The notes under the pieces are model-generated. The model was not told the origin of the DNA, ran no database searches, and saw only the letters and a program-made list of their open reading frames with translations. From Candidatus Paceibacterota bacterium (GTDB lineage Bacteria > Actinomycetota > Actinomycetes > Nanopelagicales > Nanopelagicaceae), in assembly GCA_035530615.1 (NCBI GenBank), contig DATKUL010000002.1:1-64000 (forward strand): a stretch of 64,000 nt of DNA, written 5' to 3'. Numbering within the stretch: position 1 is the first letter of the stretch; the number at the start of each line of letters is the position of its first letter. This document shows positions 35,970-46,290 of the stretch, piece after piece. The position numbers were made by a program, and so were the translations under genes.

Positions 35970-36759
35970 TTCCTGCAGTCAATCCATTAACAAGCTGGCG
36001 TTGAAAGATTAAATAGATAGCCACGGCGGGAATCGCACTCAACAATGAACCGGCCATGAGAACGGGGATGTCTGTCGTTCGCCCTGCCGAGAGGGCACCG
36101 AGACCGACAGTGATGGTGCGGTAATTTGGATCCTGAATGAAAAGAAGTCCAACCAGAAGGTCGTCCCAAATTTGGATAAATTGCAGAACGATGATCGTGA
36201 CTATTGCAGGTACTGCCAACGGCAGTGCAATCTTTTTAAAAATCCGCGGATAACTGAGGCCGTCGCAAATAGCCGCTTCGATGAGTTCATCTGGTAGGCC
36301 ACGGAAGTAAGAGGTCATCAAGAAAGTGGCGAAGGGTGTGCCCAGAGCTGCGTAAAGGAAGATCGCACCCCAGTAGCCAGAGAGCAGATTCCAGTGACTG
36401 GCATTGATGTATGCCGGGATGATAATTGACTGCAGTGGAATCAACATCGCGCCCACGATACCTAGGAAGAAGATCCACGATCGCTTAGATCGAAGTTTAG
36501 AAAGTCCAAAACCGGCCATCGTGCTGACGACCAAGATGATCGTGATCGCACCAGCGCAGACGACGGTGGAATTGAGAAGTTGCCGACCGACGGGCAATGC
36601 ATCGAAGAGTTTGCGCCAAGAGAGCCACGAATGTCCAGGGGAACCGAGGAATTGGGTATTTGATTTAAACGAGGTGTTAATCATAAAGAAGAATGGATAA
36701 ATCATAACCACCGCGAAAAGGGACATGACCGCAAAGATCCAGATCTGTTTTCGCTTCAC
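35959..36759 (-). CDS. sugar ABC transporter permease (MalG type)
   Basis: A 266-residue carbohydrate permease with about six membrane segments and the EAA loop EAAICDGLSYPRIFKKIALP in the second half. It overlaps the MalF-type gene upstream by four bases (ATGA) and the epimerase gene downstream by 11 nt. No transporter ATPase is encoded here; a shared ATPase elsewhere is likely. Confidence 0.9.
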   Translation of the reverse strand: MKRKQIWIFAVMSLFAVVMIYPFFFMINTSFKSNTQFLGSPGHSWLSWRKLFDALPVGRQLLNSTVVCAGAITIILVVSTMAGFGLSKLRSKRSWIFFLGIVGAMLIPLQSIIIPAYINASHWNLLSGYWGAIFLYAALGTPFATFLMTSYFRGLPDELIEAAICDGLSYPRIFKKIALPLAVPAIVTIIVLQFIQIWDDLLVGLLFIQDPNYRTITVGLGALSAGRTTDIPVLMAGSLLSAIPAVAIYLIFQRQLVNGLTAGIGK

Positions 36760-37643
36760 TGTCCGTCCCTATTTCTCAAGATGGCCAATTGACCAATTCC
36801 TAAGACTGCCATCATGAAGAAGAGGATTACACCCAACATTGCCCCCGTGCCGAAATCCCCGCGCGAGAATGCACTCTGGTAGATAAAGAATTCAAGGGTC
36901 GTGGTTCCGAAACCTGGCCCGCCACCCGTCATTACGAAGATAAGACTAAAGAGAGCCGTGAAGGCACTGATAACGGTAATGATGAAGGAGAACTGGATGA
37001 ACCGCTGAAGTTGAGGAAGTGTAATGCTGCGGAAGATGCGTATGCTGCTGGCACCATCCATGCGGGCCGCCTCGTTGAGTGAGTTATCAAGAGTTGCCAT
37101 TCCGGTTAAGAAGATGATGGTGTTCGTGCCGATCATTGACCAGATAAAGGTAAAGGAGACTGCTAAGAGTGCGCCCTTCTCCGAGGAGAGAAGATCGGTA
37201 TGTACAAAGCCAAGTCCAAATGCTTTAAGCAGACCATTAAGAAGTCCCTCTTGTGCGAAAAATCGAAGGGAAACCATTCCGATAACCACCCATGAAATTG
37301 CCGTTGGAAGAAAGTAGATCGTTCGAAAAACTTTCCAACCGGGGACCTTTTCGTTAAGAAGGAAGGCAAGACCCATCGGTAACATCATTGCAACAGGAAT
37401 CCCGATGAGAAGGAGGCCATTGTTCTCAAGAACTCTCCAAAAAATTGGATTATGCAATTCATGGGAGTAGGTACCGATGCCAACCCAGAGCGTTGTAAGT
37501 CCATCCCATTGAGTGAAGGAGTAATACATGGCTTGGAAAATTGGAATCCCAAGAAAAGCGCTGACCAATGCGAGGGCGGGCAGCATAAAAAGAATGCCGA
37601 CCCTACGACGCTGGTGACCCAGATCCCGATTAATAACTTTCAT
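36756..37643 (-). CDS. sugar ABC transporter permease (MalF/UgpA type)
   Basis: A 295-residue carbohydrate permease with about six membrane segments. The EAA loop NEAARMDGASSIRIFRSITL marks the ATPase contact. It forms a heterodimer with the MalG-type protein encoded next. A 115-nt gap with a perfect 15-bp hairpin separates it from the binding-protein gene upstream, which probably lowers permease level relative to binding protein. Confidence 0.9.
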   Translation of the reverse strand: MKVINRDLGHQRRRVGILFMLPALALVSAFLGIPIFQAMYYSFTQWDGLTTLWVGIGTYSHELHNPIFWRVLENNGLLLIGIPVAMMLPMGLAFLLNEKVPGWKVFRTIYFLPTAISWVVIGMVSLRFFAQEGLLNGLLKAFGLGFVHTDLLSSEKGALLAVSFTFIWSMIGTNTIIFLTGMATLDNSLNEAARMDGASSIRIFRSITLPQLQRFIQFSFIITVISAFTALFSLIFVMTGGGPGFGTTTLEFFIYQSAFSRGDFGTGAMLGVILFFMMAVLGIGQLAILRNRDGQ

Positions 37644-37700
37644 CTCACCTAATCACTCTTATTGTCAGTTTCAAACGTCTTTAAAGTGGCTTTATGTTGT

Positions 37701-37732
37701 GCAGGAGAGCGAAGCGTGCTTCGCTCTCCTGC
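37701..37732 (-). terminator. perfect intercistronic hairpin between binding protein and permease genes
   Basis: 37701-37715 and 37718-37732 are perfect 15-bp complements with a 2-nt gap. In the minus-strand transcript it lies 27 nt after the binding-protein stop. No T-run follows, so it is better seen as an mRNA-stabilising or attenuating hairpin, like that known between malE and malF, than as a full terminator. Confidence 0.75.
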
Positions 37733-37758
37733 GATCACCTGCTGAGAAGTATTGCCTT

Positions 37759-39048
37759 TTACTTGTATGAATTGCCACGCTTGGCTGGCAACAAGTTTTT
37801 CCAGACCTGTGCCATTTGCTTCAAGGCGCCTGCTACAGACGTCTTCCCCCCCAAAATTGATGGAAGGATTTTATTTCCAGCATCAACAACGTCGCCTTGC
37901 AATACGTTGTCGAGCATTGGATAACGGGCATAACCATTCTTGGCAGCAAAGTCCAACATCTGTTGATTAACTGGATTAGATGTCGTTGATCCATTGACGT
38001 TGGAGATAAGACCAGCTCCATCGACAATCTTCGCGGCAGCCAAAGTGGTCATGAATTTCAAGAAGTCAGCAGCAGCCTTCTGGTTCTTGGAATAGTTCGT
38101 AAGGCTAAGGCCCTGACCAGCGAATTCAACGACACCCTTAATTGGCTTGTCGGAGAAAGGTGGGACAAATGCCGCAACATTGGTTCCCATTTCGTCGGTG
38201 AACTTCTTTGTATCCCAAGTTCCATCAATGATCATGGCAGCTTTGCCACTCAGGAAGTCATCGAGGTTATTCGTTTTGGTTAGAACATCGGCATTGGTGC
38301 ATCCCTTTGATTTCAGGGCTGCGTACTTAGTGTACGAGGCGATGTTTGCCTTTGAATTCCATTGGTTTTTACCGCTATAAAGGTCGCGAAGACCGTTTAC
38401 GGATGATTGTCCGATGGCGATGTAGCTTGCGTCATACCATGGGTAGTACAGAGCGCCCAGACTTTGACCACCGTTACCGTAAACGATTGGCGTGTATCCA
38501 GCAGACTTTAACTTTGTACATGCCGCATACAGTTCGTTCCAGGTGGTTGGGACTGCAGCTACGCCGGCCTTCTTTAAGGCAGCCTTGTTGTAGAAACCAA
38601 TATAGAACTGACGATCAAAGGGCGTCACGTATGGACCATTAGCAGCATCAAAGTTTGGTGAACTCCAGTTCAAGGAACCTTCGCGAGCCAGAGCTGCCGC
38701 AGGGATAACTTTCTTAAGATTCGTCAGATAACTCTTATATTGCAATGCAAAGAGACCAGTCCACATTAGAGCCATATCAGGGCCCTTTTTGGAAACGGCA
38801 GCAGCCTGCAGTAGTGCGAAGTAGTTGTCGGCCGGTTGGCTAACGAGATTGAAAGTTACGTTGGGGTGCAATTTTGTGTAGGCATCTGTAAGCGCCTGCA
38901 CGGCTGTGGCATTCTGAGTGGTTCCCAAGTTGTGCCAGATAGTCAGGGTGGTTTTCGTACTGGCGTTAGCGTTTGAAGCGCTTAACCCAATACCCGCGAA
39001 CGCAAGGGCCATAGCCACGGCGCTAACGAGAATTCTTTTTTTACGCAT
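37759..39048 (-). CDS. extracellular sugar-binding protein, family 1
   Basis: A 429-residue solute-binding protein with a signal peptide (about 1-30, cleavage near NANA-S) and no clear lipobox. The mature start TTLTIWHNLGTTQNATAVQAL and the later GKAAMIIDGTWDTKKF are typical of family 1 sugar-binding proteins. ATG 39048 has GGAGGACGA. First gene of the operon; divergent from the IclR gene, with a shared 112-nt control region. Confidence 0.9.
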   Translation of the reverse strand: MRKKRILVSAVAMALAFAGIGLSASNANASTKTTLTIWHNLGTTQNATAVQALTDAYTKLHPNVTFNLVSQPADNYFALLQAAAVSKKGPDMALMWTGLFALQYKSYLTNLKKVIPAAALAREGSLNWSSPNFDAANGPYVTPFDRQFYIGFYNKAALKKAGVAAVPTTWNELYAACTKLKSAGYTPIVYGNGGQSLGALYYPWYDASYIAIGQSSVNGLRDLYSGKNQWNSKANIASYTKYAALKSKGCTNADVLTKTNNLDDFLSGKAAMIIDGTWDTKKFTDEMGTNVAAFVPPFSDKPIKGVVEFAGQGLSLTNYSKNQKAAADFLKFMTTLAAAKIVDGAGLISNVNGSTTSNPVNQQMLDFAAKNGYARYPMLDNVLQGDVVDAGNKILPSILGGKTSVAGALKQMAQVWKNLLPAKRGNSYK

Positions 39049-39084
39049 TCGTCCTCCATGAGTAGCAGTTGGTAAACTTTATCC

Positions 39085-39144
39085 GTTCGGTATTGCCGAA
39101 CACCGTTCGGTACTTTAGTATTACTTACGGACAGGAATTGTCAA
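39085..39144 (-). promoter_or_regulatory. promoter and IclR-type operator between the sugar operon and iclR gene
   Basis: On the minus strand TTGACA (39139-39144) and TACTAA (39115-39120) are 18 nt apart and aim at the binding-protein gene. Just downstream, GTTCGG (39085-39090), CCGAAC (39096-39101) and GTTCGG (39105-39110) give a palindrome plus an extra half-site. This looks like the operator of the divergent IclR-family protein, placed over the transcription start. Confidence 0.6.
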
Positions 39145-39160
39145 TCACTTATGGGGGATC

Positions 39161-39955
39161 ATGTCTGAATCAGTGTCGGGACTGGTCGGAAGTGTTGCGC
39201 GCGCCTTGGAGTTGGTGGAGTTAATTGTTACCGGACCCACGGATGGAATGTCCCTGTCTGAGATAGTAAAAATGGTTGGTGGGTCCAAGAGCGCGACTTT
39301 GGCCACACTGAGAACCCTTGTGGCCTTTGGTTACCTCCGTTCGGTGGAGACCGGACCTAAATATGTGCCGGGCATGATGTTGATTAGACTTGGGGATTTG
39401 GCCGAAGCCCACGATCCTCTGATTGCAGTTGCACGTCCCATTTTGGCACTTTTAAGCGACAAATGTGGGCTAACAATTCGAGTCGCTCGAAATGACGGCG
39501 GTTTTCCAATCTTCCTCGATCGCGTAGATGGAGCTGGTTTCGTTCGGTTTTATACCCCGCTTGGGATCAAGGAGCTTCCTCATGTGAGCTCGGCGGGCAA
39601 AGCCATTTTGGCTCAGTTAAGTGATGCCCAAATCAAAGTAGTTGTAAAAGAGTGCGGATTGGTTGCTAGAACGAAGAAGTCCATAACAACTTTGACCGGG
39701 TTAAAGAAAGAGATCGAGAGGATCCGTCTCGTTGGGTATGCGATCGATGATGAAGAGGATGCCCAAGGAATCTTCTGTGTGGGTGCGCCATTCTTCGATC
39801 ATTTCGGAAATTGCGCAGGTGCGATTAGTGCGACTGGCGTCAAAACTGATATGTCGCAAGATCAAGTGGAGAAGTTGGGTAAGTTAGTAGTCGAGTACGC
39901 AGATCAATTAACCAAAGAACTTCGTGGTCGGAAAAATGATCGGAGATCATATTGA
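39161..39955 (+). CDS. IclR-family transcriptional regulator
   Basis: A 264-residue IclR-type regulator. The N-terminal winged helix-turn-helix (about 10-65, including MSLSEIVKMVGGSKSATLATLRTL, positions 29-52) is followed by the effector-binding domain (about 85-255). The GKAILA motif after HVSSA is characteristic. Divergent from the sugar operon and directly upstream of the dehydrogenase gene, whose TTG start overlaps its stop. It likely senses a sugar or sugar acid and controls both sides. Confidence 0.9.
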   Translation: MSESVSGLVGSVARALELVELIVTGPTDGMSLSEIVKMVGGSKSATLATLRTLVAFGYLRSVETGPKYVPGMMLIRLGDLAEAHDPLIAVARPILALLSDKCGLTIRVARNDGGFPIFLDRVDGAGFVRFYTPLGIKELPHVSSAGKAILAQLSDAQIKVVVKECGLVARTKKSITTLTGLKKEIERIRLVGYAIDDEEDAQGIFCVGAPFFDHFGNCAGAISATGVKTDMSQDQVEKLGKLVVEYADQLTKELRGRKNDRRSY

Positions 39956-40953
39956 AATCATTAATCGCTGATGGTCACAATCACCTTGAAATTAACGACT
40001 CCACGGAGTTGGCAATTCTGTCTGGTGAGGTATTAGTCGCGCCAATTGTGACAGGAGTGTGCGGTACTGACGTAGAGATAATCGACGGCAAGATCGATCC
40101 CGCTTTTGTGAACTACCCGATTGTCCTTGGCCACGAATGGTGTGGTCGCGTAATCAGAGTTGGATCCGATGTTGAATCGATTGAAGTAGGGGCAAGAGTC
40201 GTAGCTGAAGGAATTATTCCTTGTGGAATCTGTTTTGAGTGCGTGGACGGAAATACCAATCGGTGCACGACATACGATGAGGTGGGCTTCACAAGAGCTG
40301 GAGCGGCCGCCGAACAAATTGTGGTCAACGCCGACTTGGTCCACGTCATCTCCGATTTAGTCACAAACGAATCAGCGTCCTTGGTAGAACCCGCGGCGGT
40401 CGTCACTCAGGGATTCATGAAAGCCCAACCGAAGAAAGGGTCGAAAGTCCTTGTCATAGGTGATGGAACGATCGCTCTAATCGCAGCAAAACTCATACGC
40501 AACTGGCAGCCATCTGAGGTTCATATGCTGGGTCTTAAAGCGGGTCAATCTGTGCTTGCCGAACAAGCAGGAGTTGATCTCTTCATGCGCAACCCATCGG
40601 CTGAAAAGTACGATCTCATCATTGATGCGTCGGGTGCTAGTTCGCGAATATCCGAAGCAATTCGCCAATTGGTGCGCGGTGGACGACTTTTGCTGTTTGG
40701 TTTCACTGGTCCGAATGTTCATACACCTATTTCGATTGATGATCTCATCAATGGCGATCTCAGCGTCTTTGCATCCTTCGGATATTCACGCACGGCGTGG
40801 AAAGAAACTGTCGATTTAATGAATTCTGGAAAATTGGATCTGACATTTTTAGTAACGCATCGATTTCCACTGGAAGGTTATAGAGAAGCTATGGACGCAT
40901 TACGCCGGGCACCTTCACCTCGCGGCAAAATCATTTTTGAGATCGGAAAATAG
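39952..40953 (+). CDS. zinc-dependent medium-chain dehydrogenase
   Basis: A 333-residue alcohol/polyol dehydrogenase. Catalytic zinc ligands are Cys37 (GVCGTD) and His61-Glu62 (GHEWCG). The structural zinc site is C91-C94-C97-C105. The NAD-binding segment KVLVIGDGTIALIAAKLI is near 164-181, although the usual GxGxxG is GDGTIA. It probably oxidises a sugar or polyol delivered by the adjacent transporter. The TTG start overlaps the iclR stop (TTGA), indicating coupling. Later in-frame starts exist, but would remove the first strand. Confidence 0.85.
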   Translation: MKSLIADGHNHLEINDSTELAILSGEVLVAPIVTGVCGTDVEIIDGKIDPAFVNYPIVLGHEWCGRVIRVGSDVESIEVGARVVAEGIIPCGICFECVDGNTNRCTTYDEVGFTRAGAAAEQIVVNADLVHVISDLVTNESASLVEPAAVVTQGFMKAQPKKGSKVLVIGDGTIALIAAKLIRNWQPSEVHMLGLKAGQSVLAEQAGVDLFMRNPSAEKYDLIIDASGASSRISEAIRQLVRGGRLLLFGFTGPNVHTPISIDDLINGDLSVFASFGYSRTAWKETVDLMNSGKLDLTFLVTHRFPLEGYREAMDALRRAPSPRGKIIFEIGK

Positions 40954-40994
40954 AGATATATGATCCGATGGAGCATTACGCGTAACAAAATACA

Positions 40995-41032
40995 TTGTGA
41001 GGGACTCGAAACCCGACGTGGTGATTAAGAGT
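40995..41032 (-). repeat. degraded tRNA-Lys(CTT) 3' half, candidate attachment site
   Basis: Positions 40995-41010 are identical to 48616-48631 (T-arm and acceptor side) and 41020-41032 are identical to 48642-48654 (anticodon loop and stem), with a few changes and a one-base deletion between. The segment cannot form a tRNA. It lies 43 nt behind the dehydrogenase stop and 86 nt before katG. Confidence 0.7.
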
Positions 41033-41052
41033 TTGCATTTGGGCCAAGTTGA

Positions 41053-43296
<2,244 letters not shown>

Positions 43297-43298
43297 TT

Positions 43299-44618
43299 CT
43301 AGTTTTTCCCGAGCATCTTACGAATCTGTTCTAAAGCAGTTTTGACGCGCGCTTCGTACCCGTGAGTTGTCGGGTGGTAGTACTGCGTGCCCACGAGAGC
43401 GTCGGGTAAATACTGCTGCTGCGCAACCCCCAGTGCGTTGTCGTGTGGGTAGATGTAGGAGGCCGACTCTCGCGCCGCATTTACCTGGCTATCACGCAGC
43501 GCTCCTGAGTGGGCATCCCGCAGATGCGGTGGTACGGGTCCGCCCTTGGATGAGCGCAGGTCGGCAATGGCCGATTCAATGGCGAGGTAGGCAGCGTTGG
43601 ATTTCGGCGCGCACGCCAGGTAAGTGACCACCTCGGCCAGAATGATCCGCGCCTCGGGCATACCCACCAGCGCTACTGCTTGGGCCGCCGCAACAGCGAG
43701 ACCCAGGGCGCCGGGGTCGGCGATGCCGATGTCCTCACTGGCACTGATCATGATGCGGCGGGCGATGAAGCGTGGGTCCTCACCTGATTCCAACATCCGC
43801 GCCAAGTAATGCAGGGAGGCATCCACATCAGAGCCTCGTATGCTCTTTATGAAAGCGCTGGCTACGTCGTAATGAGTATCCCCGCCCCGGTCATAGTTCT
43901 CGATGACGCGGTCTACGACCCGGCCCAGAACTTCGGCTGTGATCTCACCGCTGGCCGCCCCGGCTGCAGCTTCTAGATACGTGAGCGCGCGGCGCGCATC
44001 CCCGGCTGCGAGCCGGACGAGGGAGTCTCTTGCCTGCGCCGAAATCGTGACTTCGCCGTTAAGACCGCGGGCATCGGTGATAGCCCGGTCGATGAGCCCG
44101 GCGATTTCAGCATCGGGGATGGGGCGCAGGGTTAGAACAATGGAGCGCGAGAGTAGTGGGGAGATGATGGAGAAGGACGGGTTCTCTGTGGTGGCGGCAA
44201 CGAGTGTCACCCACCTGTTCTCAACTCCGGGAAGCAGGGCGTCCTGCTGTGCTTTGGAGAAACGGTGTACCTCGTCAATAAAGAGGACGGTTTCTTTTGC
44301 CTCGTCCGTCAGTCTTTTTTGCGCTTGCGCCAGTACTTCACGGACCTGGGTAACCCCGGAGCTCACCGCTGAGAGTTCGACAAATACGCGCGAGCCAGAG
44401 TGCGCGATCATCTTGGCAAGGGTCGTCTTACCACTGCCGGGCGGGCCATAAAGGAGGACGCTGGTTATGTGTTTTTCCTCCCCTTGGATCAAACGCACGA
44501 GGGGTGAGCCCGGTTGGAGAAGGTGTTGCTGGCCAAGCAGGTCCTGGATACTGGCAGGGCGAAGCCTGACTGCTAAAGGTGCAGTCATATCGCTGACAGG
44601 TGGTGCGCCCATGTACAT
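43299..44618 (-). CDS. rarA: replication-associated recombination protein A (RarA/MgsA)
   Basis: A 439-residue AAA+ ATPase of the RarA/MgsA/WRNIP1 family. It has PLAVRLRPASIQDLLGQQHL at the N-terminus, Walker A GPPGSGKTT, Walker B LFIDEVHRF, and the C-terminal tetramerisation part with PPHLRDAHSG. It acts at stalled replication forks. Base composition is clearly richer in G and C than the flanking hipBA and sulfur genes. In most actinobacteria rarA sits in a core locus next to alaS; here it lies inside the tRNA-Lys interval. ATG 44588 (MTAPLAV) is an alternative start. Confidence 0.93.
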   Translation of the reverse strand: MYMGAPPVSDMTAPLAVRLRPASIQDLLGQQHLLQPGSPLVRLIQGEEKHITSVLLYGPPGSGKTTLAKMIAHSGSRVFVELSAVSSGVTQVREVLAQAQKRLTDEAKETVLFIDEVHRFSKAQQDALLPGVENRWVTLVAATTENPSFSIISPLLSRSIVLTLRPIPDAEIAGLIDRAITDARGLNGEVTISAQARDSLVRLAAGDARRALTYLEAAAGAASGEITAEVLGRVVDRVIENYDRGGDTHYDVASAFIKSIRGSDVDASLHYLARMLESGEDPRFIARRIMISASEDIGIADPGALGLAVAAAQAVALVGMPEARIILAEVVTYLACAPKSNAAYLAIESAIADLRSSKGGPVPPHLRDAHSGALRDSQVNAARESASYIYPHDNALGVAQQQYLPDALVGTQYYHPTTHGYEARVKTALEQIRKMLGKN

Positions 44619-44736
44619 CCCAACTGAGTGACTTGGAACTTTACTGCTTCGCCTAATTTTTGACGATTGAGTGTCGCCCTTGATGGATCTCCAGTTCGGT
44701 TTCTGTAGAGTTCGAGTAGTTAGATTTTGAGGCCGA

Positions 44737-44847
44737 ACCTCACCAATGTGGCTCTTTTCCTACAAAACCTCACTATTTTGGTTAACTTTGGAGCAATACC
44801 TCACTAGATATGTTAGATTTCCGCTCAGGAGTTCGAAATAGTGAGGT
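44737..44847 (+). promoter_or_regulatory. phased ACCTCAC repeats ahead of the HTH-ATPase gene
   Basis: ACCTCAC occurs at 44737-44743, 44767-44773 and 44798-44804 in direct orientation, spaced 30 and 31 nt, close to three turns of DNA each. A fourth copy at 44841-44847 is inverted. Copies two and four extend to a perfect 13-nt inverted pair (44764-44776 and 44838-44850). They sit in the 253-nt gap between divergent rarA and the 44872 gene, so they are candidate operators for its helix-turn-helix. Confidence 0.6.
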
Positions 44848-44871
44848 TTTAGAGCTTTGGAGGGTAGGCCG

Positions 44872-45894
44872 ATGTCAGGACGGGTGCGGATAGGCCAACT
44901 TGCGCGGGCAGTCGGACTGCATGAAAACACGATACGTCGGCTTGCAGATACCGGGATCATCCCAAGTGAGCGAACAGAAGGTGGCCAGCGGGTATTTGAA
45001 ATCGAAGCCGTCGAGGATGCGCTGGCAACTCGTTCAAAGAATCGACATCCTTCCCGCCTTGCGCGAATAGTGGTCAAAGATGACACGGTGGGCTGGGAGA
45101 AGACCGTCTCGCTCCCTGGCTTGCAGGAAGACGAGGTTTGGCAAGAAATAGTGCAGATGCTCGATCTTGACACAAAGTGCGGGGCAGCCGACATCATCCC
45201 AATGGCCTTTAATGAAATGTTGAACAACGCTATCGATCACTCAGAAGGTAGCGAAGCAAAGATTAAGTTTGCGGTGACGCCAGATGTTTGGTCTTTCGAA
45301 ATCGTCGACAATGGCTGCGGGGTCTATTCCAAGATCATGAGGGAGTTCAAGCTCGACAATCGTTTTGAGTCGGTGGCGGAGTTGTCGAAGGGAAAACAAA
45401 CTACAGCGCCTAAAGCTCACTCCGGCGAGGGTATTTTCTTTACTTCGAAAGCAGTTGATGTATTTGAATTGTCGTCGGATGGAATTCAATGGACTGTAGA
45501 CAATCTTCGCGGCGATTTCAGCGTCGGCCAAGTGAAGTACCAGAAAGGGACACGAGTGTCCTGCCGACTTCAGGTGTATACCGCGCGAAAATACCTTGAT
45601 GTGTTTAAGGAATTCACCGTTGACCATCATTTTGTACGCACCCGTCCAACAGTAAAACTGTTCGAAACTGGTATGACTTTTGTATCGCGAAGTGAAGCGC
45701 GTAGGTTGCTAACCGGACTTGGAAAATTCAGTGAAATACAACTGGATTTCGAGAAAGTCGAAGCCGTTGGTCAGGGCTTTGTTGATGAGATATTTCGAGT
45801 ATGGGCATTGGACAACCTGGATAAGAAGATCGTCCCAATAAATATGAACGACGCGGTGAGTTTCATGGTTAACCGCGGCATTGTTGGCGGATAA
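44872..45894 (+). CDS. HTH - GHKL ATPase - STAS-like (DUF4325) fusion protein
   Basis: A 340-residue three-part protein. Residues 1-55 are a MerR-like winged helix (VRIGQLARAVGLHENTIRRL). Residues about 85-235 are a histidine-kinase-like ATPase: N-box FNEMLNNAIDHS (113-124), G1 DNGCG (146-150), and G2-like HSGEGIFF (183-190). Residues about 268-335 are STAS-like, with FEKVEAVGQGFVDEIF (293-308), as in DUF4325. There is no phospho-accepting histidine or membrane part, so this looks like an anti-sigma-type ATPase joined to its own antagonist-like domain and a DNA-binding domain. Start ATG 44872 has GGAGGG. Ligand and targets are unknown. Confidence 0.75.
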   Translation: MSGRVRIGQLARAVGLHENTIRRLADTGIIPSERTEGGQRVFEIEAVEDALATRSKNRHPSRLARIVVKDDTVGWEKTVSLPGLQEDEVWQEIVQMLDLDTKCGAADIIPMAFNEMLNNAIDHSEGSEAKIKFAVTPDVWSFEIVDNGCGVYSKIMREFKLDNRFESVAELSKGKQTTAPKAHSGEGIFFTSKAVDVFELSSDGIQWTVDNLRGDFSVGQVKYQKGTRVSCRLQVYTARKYLDVFKEFTVDHHFVRTRPTVKLFETGMTFVSRSEARRLLTGLGKFSEIQLDFEKVEAVGQGFVDEIFRVWALDNLDKKIVPINMNDAVSFMVNRGIVGG

Positions 45895-45956
45895 AGGCGC
45901 ATTTTTCCCTCCCACGCCCAATTTGAGACAATTCACCCTTTTGCTGACGGCAATGG

Positions 45957-46003
45957 TGTACACGTACGCCTACAAAGAGTATTGTACACGTACGCCTACA
46001 AAG
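45957..46003 (+). promoter_or_regulatory. two perfect 21-nt direct repeats ahead of hipB
   Basis: 45957-45977 and 45983-46003 are identical over 21 nt with a 26-nt period; each contains TGTACA-like and CGTACG palindromic cores. TATTGT between them could be a -10. HipB proteins bind repeated operators ahead of their own operon, so these are probable autoregulatory sites. The second copy ends at the AAGGAGG of hipB. Confidence 0.75.
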
Positions 46004-46011
46004 GAGGAAAA

Positions 46012-46290
46012 ATGAAACTGACACTACTTTCCTTAGGTTCGCAGTTGCGAGATCTGCGTCAAAAATCGCGGATGACACAAGCTCAACTGGCAAAACTTTC
46101 AGGCGTTTCTAGAGGTTGGCTAAATGAGGTTGAAAACGGGAAAGTCAATGTGGAATTTGGATTACTTCTAGATGTGTTTTCGACTTTGGGGTACGTGATA
46201 GAAGTTAATAGGGATGATAAGTCAAACAAATTGGATTTATCGGCAGAGCATCTAAAGAACAAGGAATCCGAAAATGTCTGGATGTCTTGA
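46012..46290 (+). CDS. hipB: HipB-type antitoxin, XRE-family HTH
   Basis: A 92-residue protein. Residues about 7-62 are an XRE helix-turn-helix (LRDLRQKSRMTQAQLAKLSG... SRGWLNEVENGK), and the LLLDVFSTLGYVIEV segment is typical of HipB dimers. The C-terminus (about 68-92) is charged and flexible, the part usually degraded to free the toxin. ATG 46012 was chosen because AAGGAGG sits right before it; a start at 45982 would lie within the operator repeats. Overlaps hipA by 17 nt. Confidence 0.85.
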   Translation: MKLTLLSLGSQLRDLRQKSRMTQAQLAKLSGVSRGWLNEVENGKVNVEFGLLLDVFSTLGYVIEVNRDDKSNKLDLSAEHLKNKESENVWMS

